In this document: piece after piece, positions 1 to 4,823 of the stretch | How positions within the stretch are numbered: the first letter of the stretch is position 1 | How the letters are laid out: each line of letters opens with the position of its first letter | Source: Actinomycetota bacterium | GTDB lineage: Bacteria; Actinomycetota; Geothermincolia; Fen-727; Anoxymicrobiaceae | Direction of reading: 5' to 3' | Length of the DNA: 6,025 nucleotides | Assembly: GCA_016649525.1 (NCBI GenBank) | Contig: JAENXM010000110.1 | Span: 1-6,025, forward strand | The notes under the pieces: generated by a model | Told to the model about the DNA's origin: nothing | Database searches by the model: none | Seen by the model: the letters and a program-made list of their open reading frames with translations, nothing else | Translations under genes and position numbers: made by a program

Positions 1-171
1 GAGAAGGCGACGATACTGCGGGGTACAACGATAGGAGAGGGAGCGGTGGTTGGAGCGATGAGCCTCGTTATCCGCGACGTACCCCCTTACGCGGTCGTGG
101 GAGGGGTCCCCGCCAGGGTAATCAAGTACCGCAGGAGCCCGGCCGACGTGGCATGGGACGAGGGGAAGTGA
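1..171 (+). CDS. Hexapeptide-repeat (left-handed beta-helix) acyltransferase, C-terminal fragment
   Basis: The window opens inside this gene; the last 56 residues and the TGA stop are visible in frame 1. The visible part ends a left-handed parallel beta-helix: imperfect hexads around TTIGEGAVVGAMSLV are followed by the classic family ending DVPPYAVVGGVPARVIKYR. This ending is typical of the CoA-dependent sugar O- or N-acetyltransferases of the LacA/Maa/WbbJ/NeuD type, which work as trimers in the cytoplasm. A short polar tail of about 15 residues follows. The catalytic histidine and the acceptor-binding N-terminal part lie outside the window, so the substrate cannot be read. The stop lies 1 nt before the next start, so the two genes are probably co-transcribed and coupled. 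A sugar or polysaccharide substrate is plausible from the neighbours, but this is inference. Family assignment is firm; function is not. Confidence 0.88.
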   Translation, partial: EKATILRGTTIGEGAVVGAMSLVIRDVPPYAVVGGVPARVIKYRRSPADVAWDEGK

Positions 172-172
172 G

Positions 173-1174
173 ATGCCAGAGCTCAGGCAGGATATAGTGA
201 CGGGCTCCTGGGTGGTTATCGCAACCGACAGGGCTTTAAGGCCCACCGATTTCTCGAAGGTCCGCGCCGCCGAACCCGAGACCGGAGACTGCCCCTTCGA
301 CCCGGGCCACGAGACGATGACCCCCCTCGAGGTGGCTGCCATCAGGCACGATGACACGGAGCCGAACTCACCCGGATGGCAGGTACGGGTGGTGCCCAAC
401 AAGTTCCCCGCGTTTGAAGCGGGGGAGAGGGTGGAGGAGTCATCGGCGATGTTCCCCAGGAGGGCGGCCGACGGCTCGCACGAGGTGATAATCCATACAC
501 CCGACCACGAAAAGAGCCTTGCCACGATGACCGTCGAGGAGGTGACGCTCATACTGAGGGTCTACAGGCACCGCTACCGCGCGAACAGCGAGAACCCCGA
601 TGTCCGCTACATCCACATAATCGTGAACCACGGCAGGGAATCAGGCGCGTCGCTAGAGCACTCGCACTCACAGCTCTTCGGGGTACCGCTCGTCCCGGCG
701 CTCGTACAGCAGGAACTGGCCGGCGCCTCGTGGCACCACAAGAGCAAGGGCGAGTGCGTCTTCTGCCGCATATTGAGGGAGGAGCTCGACGCCGGGGTGC
801 GGATCGTCGGGGAGACAGACGGATTCGTGGCGCTCGCCCCTTTCGCCTCGCGCATGCCCTTCGAGGTCTGGCTCGTCCCCAGGTTGCACCAGGAGTCATT
901 AGACATGATATCTGATGGGCGGCTAGAGGATTTCGCGCAGATACTCAAGGGCGTGCTGGGGCGGTACCGCGAGAAGTTCGACGACCCGCCCTACAACTAC
1001 TACATCCACTCTGCGCCGTGTGACGGGTTGAACTACGAGTACTACCACTGGCACCTGGAGATGTTCCCGAAGCTAACGACGCTGGGAGGGTTCGAGCTCG
1101 GTACGTCGATGATGATAAACGTGACGACTCCCGAGCACGCCGCCGCATTCTTGGGGTCAGGTCTTGAAACGTGA
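173..1174 (+). CDS. galT: Galactose-1-phosphate uridylyltransferase family protein (GalT / ADP-glucose phosphorylase-like)
   Basis: This 333-residue protein of the HIT superfamily is expected to transfer a nucleotidyl group between a sugar nucleotide and a sugar phosphate (or phosphate) through a uridylyl- or adenylyl-histidine intermediate. The N-terminal domain opens with LRQDIVTGSWVVIA and has VRVVPNKFPAF (71-81). The active-site motif is EHSHSQ, with His165 as the nucleophile. Expected metal ligands are Cys40, His112 and His163, but the partner of Cys40 is Asp43 (CPFD rather than CxxC). A second set is Cys195, Cys198, His239 and His294. Several of these spacings match, from memory, the Arabidopsis At5g18200 ADP-glucose phosphorylase, so ADP-glucose or another nucleotide sugar may be the true substrate. 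The C-terminal half carries the family signatures NYYIHSAP and HWHLEMFPK. The ATG is preceded by GAGGGG at 160-165 and follows the upstream stop by 1 nt. Family is sure; the galT symbol is only a family label. Confidence 0.93.
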   Translation: MPELRQDIVTGSWVVIATDRALRPTDFSKVRAAEPETGDCPFDPGHETMTPLEVAAIRHDDTEPNSPGWQVRVVPNKFPAFEAGERVEESSAMFPRRAADGSHEVIIHTPDHEKSLATMTVEEVTLILRVYRHRYRANSENPDVRYIHIIVNHGRESGASLEHSHSQLFGVPLVPALVQQELAGASWHHKSKGECVFCRILREELDAGVRIVGETDGFVALAPFASRMPFEVWLVPRLHQESLDMISDGRLEDFAQILKGVLGRYREKFDDPPYNYYIHSAPCDGLNYEYYHWHLEMFPKLTTLGGFELGTSMMINVTTPEHAAAFLGSGLET

Positions 1175-1183
1175 ATTATTAAG

Positions 1184-1202
1184 CCCGGCCTCTCAGGCCG
1201 GG
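1184..1202. terminator. Hairpin 1, candidate bidirectional transcription terminator
   Basis: An 8-bp perfect stem, CCCGGCCT with AGGCCGGG, closes a 3-base loop (CTC), starting 9 bases after the stop of the GalT-family gene. Downstream on the plus strand comes ATGTATTAA, and on the minus strand GCTTAATAATT. Neither side has a clean run of T, so intrinsic termination is inferred from position and stem strength rather than from a canonical U-tract. It could serve both converging transcripts. Confidence 0.55.
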
Positions 1203-1211
1203 ATGTATTAA

Positions 1212-1228
1212 CCGGGCTAAGAGCCCGG
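1212..1228. terminator. Hairpin 2, candidate terminator of the minus-strand operon
   Basis: A 7-bp stem, CCGGGCT with AGCCCGG, closes a 3-base loop (AAG). On the minus strand it lies 27 bases after the stop of the GT4 gene and is followed by TTAATAC. It is the first of the two hairpins the minus-strand polymerase would meet. The U-tract is weak, so tandem hairpins may act together or mainly protect 3' ends. Confidence 0.45.
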
Positions 1229-1255
1229 CCTAAAATTAAGCCCGGCCTAAACAGC

Positions 1256-2494
1256 CTATCCGATGGCCTCGTCGGGGAGGGGCGGACAGAGCTTGAGGGT
1301 GCGGGGCCGGTACTCGTACCCCTTCTCGGCCCGGCGGTAGACCTCGAGGGTCGTGTTCGCGATCCTGTCCCAGTTGTAGCGGTCTCCAAGGTAGGCATTC
1401 GCGTCGGAGGTCAACCTGAGGGCGAGATCCTTGTCGGTGAGTATGCGGAGCATGGCATCGGCTAGAGATTCCGGATTGCCCGGCTCGAACTTGAGCCCGG
1501 TCTCCTCGTGCACCACTATCTCGGAAAGCCCGCCCGTATCGGCCACGATGGTAGGGGTCCCCATCGCCATAGACTCCAGCACCACCATCCCGAAAGGCTC
1601 GTAAAGACTGGGGACGACGGTCAGGTCGGCGCTCTTATAGAAGGCCGACAGCATGTCCGTGTCGATATGGCCGGTGAACTTCACCTTCTCCTCGAGGTTG
1701 AAAGCGTCGACGAGCGACTTGAGCTGGTTCATGTGGGGGCCGCTTCCCGCGACCACGAAGGTGACGTTCGGGATCTTGTTCAGGATGAGGGTCATCGCCT
1801 CGATGACGGTCTGGACGCCCTTCTCGTAGACGAGCCTCCCGACGAAGAAGACGAGCTTGTCGCCGGGCTTCACGTACTGCCTGCGGTACAGGTCCACGCT
1901 CACGTCGCGCTTGAAGCTCTCGGAGTCGATGCCGTTCGGGATGACGTCGACCTTGTCGGGTGGAAGCTCGAAGATGTTCGTTATCTGCTCCATCATGTAC
2001 TGGCTGCAGCATATCGTGCGGACCGACTCGAAGGTGAGCCACCACTCGATCTGATGGATGAGCTTGTTCATGGGGCCGGGCAGGTGGCCCTGGTGACGGC
2101 CGTATTCGGTGGCGTGGATAGTCGCGACGAGCGGTATCCTGTAGGCGTGCTTGAGGCTCGCCGCGGCGTGCGCGACGAGCCAGTCGTGGGCGTGGATGAC
2201 GTTGATGTTCTTGAGGTCGTTGACGACAGCGACAGCTTTCTCGAGAAGGGCCACGTTGAACTGGAGTGTCCAGGGCACCCAGTCCTCCTGGGTTATGTCG
2301 GGAGGGTAGTTGACGACCCTGTAGACGTGTACACCCTCAGACTCCTCGTACTCGGGCGTTCCGGGATGGTCCTTCGTCACCACGTGGACCTTGATCCCCT
2401 CGGAGGCGAGTGATGTGGCCAGGTGATATACGTGCCTTCCTAGGCCGCCTATTATGCGGGGCGGGTATTCCCAGCTCAGTATCATTACCCGCAA
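1256..2494 (-). CDS. GT4 alpha-glucosyltransferase, glycogen synthase-like (Rv3032-type)
   Basis: This 412-residue GT-B glycosyltransferase probably elongates an alpha-1,4-glucan from a nucleotide-glucose donor in the cytoplasm. The N-terminal domain begins with SWEYPPRIIGGLGRH (7-21), whose glycine loop contacts the growing chain and donor. HAHDW is at 101-105 and the conserved HATEYGRHQG at 127-136. The C-terminal donor domain has NGID (187-190), VGRLVYEKG (218-226, Arg220 and Lys225 expected to hold phosphates), AGSGP (249-253) and the EX7E motif from Glu299 (EPFG) to Glu307. It resembles Mycobacterium Rv3032 in opening, motifs and length (about 414 residues there, from memory). It is shorter than the classical GT5 GlgA. 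The start is TTG at 2494, 5 nt after GGGAG and 1 nt after the stop of the GH57 gene; the ATG three codons later lies too far from that site. It ends the operon. Polymer identity (glycogen or a methylated glucan) is inference. Confidence 0.92.
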   Translation of the reverse strand: MRVMILSWEYPPRIIGGLGRHVYHLATSLASEGIKVHVVTKDHPGTPEYEESEGVHVYRVVNYPPDITQEDWVPWTLQFNVALLEKAVAVVNDLKNINVIHAHDWLVAHAAASLKHAYRIPLVATIHATEYGRHQGHLPGPMNKLIHQIEWWLTFESVRTICCSQYMMEQITNIFELPPDKVDVIPNGIDSESFKRDVSVDLYRRQYVKPGDKLVFFVGRLVYEKGVQTVIEAMTLILNKIPNVTFVVAGSGPHMNQLKSLVDAFNLEEKVKFTGHIDTDMLSAFYKSADLTVVPSLYEPFGMVVLESMAMGTPTIVADTGGLSEIVVHEETGLKFEPGNPESLADAMLRILTDKDLALRLTSDANAYLGDRYNWDRIANTTLEVYRRAEKGYEYRPRTLKLCPPLPDEAIG

Positions 2495-2495
2495 C

Positions 2496-4046
2496 TTAAC
2501 TCCCTTCGCCGTCGTGGGGATCCCCCGTAGAGATAAAACCGAGATCGAGTTCGGAAAAGATCCTGTCCGTTTCCTCGATCTCGGAAAGGTTGTCTATCTC
2601 CCGATCCGTCCTCCCACCCTCGACCGCTTCAGCGATCTGCCTGAAACGTTCGAGATGGGTCGAAAACCTCTGAGTAGCATACTTTTTAGCGCGGTCTTTT
2701 GCAACCATGTAGGGCCAGTCGCTCGATTCGAGCAGGAGCACCTCCCTTGCGGCCTGCTTGAGCGCGCGCGCAACCTCCGGGTCATCCGAGCCCCCGTGTT
2801 TTTCCAGGAGTGCGAAGAGTCTCTCTTGAGACCGGCCGAGCTCGACCCACATCCACTCCGTCTCGGGGTTCAACCAGGTCGAGTGGTCCCTGTTCGTCCC
2901 CCATGACGTGGACATGAGCCGGGTGGCGTTTCCCGGAGGGTTCTCCTCGAGGTAGCCGGTCGGGGTCGTGAGGCTGATGGATTCGCTCGCCGCGAGTGAG
3001 CGGAGCGTAACCTCGAGCCAGTAGATGCCTTCCTGCCAGCCGTGGCCGAACAGCTCCGTATCGTAGCTCGCGAGGATGAGCGGCCGCGCGCCGCCGGGGC
3101 AGGACGGCGATTCCGATATCTCGCTGGAGACGTCGCCTATGAAGTGCCGGGAGTGGTCGAGAGCCCGCGCCACGGCGGCCTCCCGCTCGTAGACAGCCTT
3201 TTCATCAATCGTCACATCTGCCCCCGTGACCTTCCAGTAGTGCATGCCCGAACCGTGATAGTACCTTGTAGTATCCATGTAAAGGGCGTCCGAGGGGTAA
3301 CCGGATCGCTCGTCCCAGACGTTGTCGTGTGCCCGGTCGCTCCTGAGCAGTACGGCGACCGACGAATCGCCCACTTGGTAGGGGCATGTCGAGGGTATCT
3401 CTCGCGCCGCCGAGGGGTCGGCTATGAAATAGAGCACGCCCTCGGCCTCGAGTGTTTTCTCGAGCCCATCGCGGTAGGCGCACTCGGGTATCCAGAAGCC
3501 CTTAGGGTCGACTCCCATGTGTCGCCGGTGGGACTCGATGCCCGAGGCTACCTGGTACCGGACCGTTCGCTCGCTTCGCTGCGCGGGTAGGAACGCGTGC
3601 GTCGCGCAGGAGGCTATCGTCTCGATGAGGCCCTGCTGCTCGAACGAGCGTAGCGCTCCCGTAATGTCTTGGTCTATCGCGAGGAAATCACCTAGCATCT
3701 TCTCGAAGCGCCGGCGGTACTCCTCGGCCATTGCCCTGCGCTCATCGTCGCCGAAGTATTCAAAATCACGGATGTCGCCGGCGGTATGCTCGGCCATCGT
3801 CCTCAGGTGCGCGATGAAGCGCTCATGTATGTAAGGGTCCGCCAGTTGCTCGCAGAGGACCGGGGTGAGGGTGAGCGCGATGCAGGAGGCCAGGCCTTCG
3901 TCCTTCAGGCGATCGAGCGACTCGAGGAGCGGCATGTAGACCTGTGACATCGCGCGGAGGAGCCAGTCCTCGCCCACCGGCCAGGTGCCGTTCTTCCTGA
4001 CGTACGGCATGTGGGTATGAAGGACTAAGGAGAAATATCCCTTCAA
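2496..4046 (-). CDS. GH57 family 1,4-alpha-glucan branching-type enzyme (Rv3031-type)
   Basis: This 516-residue glycoside hydrolase family 57 protein, read from TTG at 4046, is expected to cleave and re-transfer alpha-1,4-glucan segments to form alpha-1,6 branches. GH57 conserved regions appear in order: LHTHMPYV (9-16, the HxH substrate-site motif), THAFLP (150-155), FWIPECAY (184-191) with the likely nucleophile Glu188, and ASYDTELFGH (326-335) with the likely acid Asp329. The C-terminal helical domain has SSDWPYMVAKD (441-451) and ends with a branching-enzyme-like TDRIFSELDL. WPVGEDWL (22-29), overall length and ending resemble mycobacterial Rv3031. An oddity is GHGWQEG (334-340), where relatives usually have GHWWFEG or GHWWYEG. 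The frame stays open to 4247, but that extension overlaps the methyltransferase and lacks family similarity. The chosen TTG overlaps the methyltransferase stop (TTGA). Fold and family are firm; branching rather than hydrolysis is inferred. Confidence 0.9.
   Translation of the reverse strand: MKGYFSLVLHTHMPYVRKNGTWPVGEDWLLRAMSQVYMPLLESLDRLKDEGLASCIALTLTPVLCEQLADPYIHERFIAHLRTMAEHTAGDIRDFEYFGDDERRAMAEEYRRRFEKMLGDFLAIDQDITGALRSFEQQGLIETIASCATHAFLPAQRSERTVRYQVASGIESHRRHMGVDPKGFWIPECAYRDGLEKTLEAEGVLYFIADPSAAREIPSTCPYQVGDSSVAVLLRSDRAHDNVWDERSGYPSDALYMDTTRYYHGSGMHYWKVTGADVTIDEKAVYEREAAVARALDHSRHFIGDVSSEISESPSCPGGARPLILASYDTELFGHGWQEGIYWLEVTLRSLAASESISLTTPTGYLEENPPGNATRLMSTSWGTNRDHSTWLNPETEWMWVELGRSQERLFALLEKHGGSDDPEVARALKQAAREVLLLESSDWPYMVAKDRAKKYATQRFSTHLERFRQIAEAVEGGRTDREIDNLSEIEETDRIFSELDLGFISTGDPHDGEGS
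2500..2504 (-). promoter_or_regulatory. Ribosome binding site of the GT4 gene
   Basis: GGGAG on the minus strand sits inside the last codons of the GH57 gene, 5 nt before TTG at 2494. The GH57 stop TAA (2498-2496) lies in the spacer. This spacing selects the TTG over the ATG at 2485 and implies translational coupling. Confidence 0.65.
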
Positions 4047-4810
4047 AGCGAGGGCTCCAGTAATTGACTTCTGCAGATGGCGATTATGTCCAGGCAGTCC
4101 TGGATGCCCGAGGCGCCCACCCGGAAATCGGCGGTGCCGACCTGCGGGGCGAGCAGCCGGTGCGTCCAGTAGCGCGGGTTGTACCTCTTCATCTCGTAGA
4201 CCTTGATGAAATCGACCAGAGGCATCCTCTCGTTGAACTTCAGCCACCCGGCATGAAAAAGCCCTTTTATCTCCACGTGGGCGAAGTAACCCCTGAGAAC
4301 GTCCCTGAACTCCTCCGGCGTGTACTCTCGCAGGTGGAAGGGATTTATCGGCTTGTCGCTCCCAGGGGATATGGTCAGGCGGTTCGGCGTGGAGAGGAGA
4401 GCGACCCCTTCAGGCGCGAGGACACGCGCTATCTCCGCGAAGTACCCCGAGACATCCGCCAGGTGCTCTACGACCTGGAGCGAAACGGCGAGGTCGTAAG
4501 ACTGCGGTGGTACTTCGAGCCTGTTGACGTCCATCACCAGGAAGGAGAGGTTCTCGGTACCGTATCGCTTATTAGCGTGCCCGACGACCTCGGGCGCGAT
4601 GTCAACGCCGAGGACCGTTCGTGCTCGCCCGGCGAGAAACGCGGGGCCGTACCCCTCTCCGCATCCGATGTCGATGACCCGTCTGCTTTCCGCGAGGGTG
4701 GCCGCGAGTTCGTAGGCGACAAGGTGCCGCTGGAACCAGTAATTCTCGCGGGGGACCCCGGGCAGCGTCCTCTCACCGGTCAGTTCTAGTTCTCCAGCGG
4801 TGTCGGTCAA
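4043..4810 (-). CDS. Class I SAM-dependent methyltransferase (Rv3030-type, likely sugar O-methyltransferase)
   Basis: This is a 255-residue Rossmann-fold methyltransferase. Motif I is VIDIGCGEGYG (45-55), the acidic end of strand 2 is VLGVD (Asp70), a further motif is LVMDV (Asp94), and the post-I region has LQVVEHLADV (111-120). Outside the SAM core it carries LTGERTLPGVPRENYWF (10-26), STPNRLTISPG followed by INPFH (140-159), GLFHAG (183-188) and a C-terminal TADFRV...DCLDIIAI. I recall the same blocks, in the same order, in mycobacterial Rv3030, a methyltransferase proposed to O-methylate the methylglucose lipopolysaccharide. The probable substrate is thus a glucan or oligosaccharide; the methylated position is unknown. 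The only in-frame start near the N-terminus is TTG at 4810, with GAGGT 4 nt upstream; the next Met is residue 93. It starts 13 nt after the flavoprotein stop and overlaps the GH57 start by 4 nt, indicating one operon. Confidence 0.9.
   Translation of the reverse strand: MTDTAGELELTGERTLPGVPRENYWFQRHLVAYELAATLAESRRVIDIGCGEGYGPAFLAGRARTVLGVDIAPEVVGHANKRYGTENLSFLVMDVNRLEVPPQSYDLAVSLQVVEHLADVSGYFAEIARVLAPEGVALLSTPNRLTISPGSDKPINPFHLREYTPEEFRDVLRGYFAHVEIKGLFHAGWLKFNERMPLVDFIKVYEMKRYNPRYWTHRLLAPQVGTADFRVGASGIQDCLDIIAICRSQLLEPSL
4055..4058 (-). promoter_or_regulatory. Ribosome binding site of the GH57 gene
   Basis: GGAG on the minus strand, inside the last codons of the methyltransferase gene, is 8 nt before TTG at 4046. 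Together with the TTGA stop/start overlap (4046-4043) it supports the short GH57 start rather than the upstream open frame. Confidence 0.6.
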
Positions 4811-4814
4811 CAGG

Positions 4815-4819
4815 ACCTC
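4815..4819 (-). promoter_or_regulatory. Ribosome binding site of the methyltransferase gene
   Basis: GAGGT on the minus strand lies in the 13-nt gap after the flavoprotein stop (TAA, 4826-4824), 4 nt before TTG at 4810. It supports this non-ATG start. Confidence 0.55.
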
Positions 4820-4823
4820 GGTC

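Larger units (their letters stand above)
1178..1248. repeat. Cluster of GCCCGGCCT direct and inverted copies in the convergent spacer
   Basis: The 81-base gap between the two converging stops is almost filled by copies of one short element. ATTAAGCCCGGCCT occurs identically at 1178-1191 and 1235-1248, and its core GCCCGGCCT also at 1223-1231. Inverted copies are AGGCCGGG at 1195-1202 and CCGGGCT at 1212-1218. Several alternative stems are possible because any direct copy can pair with any inverted copy. The arrangement suggests a duplicated hairpin unit at a convergent transcription end, or a small dispersed palindromic repeat; which of these cannot be told from one locus. Confidence 0.8.

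Noticed and set aside
1508..2413. 301-codon open frame on the plus strand
   Set aside because: It lies entirely opposite the GT4 gene, is rich in Val, Asp, His and Arg as antisense shadows of GC-rich genes are, and shows no recognisable motif.
2483..2485. ATG as the start of the GT4 gene
   Set aside because: It would lie 14 nt from the GGGAG site; TTG at 2494 has 5-nt spacing and adds the expected hydrophobic first strand residues.
3042..3590. 182-codon open frame on the plus strand
   Set aside because: It is an antisense shadow of the GH57 gene, opposite its conserved catalytic region.
1256..4046. Naming the GT4 and GH57 genes glgA and glgB
   Set aside because: Classical GlgA is GT5 and classical GlgB is GH13; these are different families, and the closest recalled relatives are Rv3032 and Rv3031, so no symbol was given.
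4047..4247. N-terminal extension of the GH57 gene by 67 codons
   Set aside because: The frame is open, but the segment overlaps the methyltransferase coding region, is a proline/arginine-rich shadow, and precedes the normal family opening GYFSLVLHTH. TTG at 4046 with GGAG 8 nt upstream fits better.
4064..4789. 241-codon open frame on the plus strand
   Set aside because: It is antisense to the methyltransferase gene, whose motifs are clear; the plus-strand product resembles nothing and is explained by GC-rich composition.
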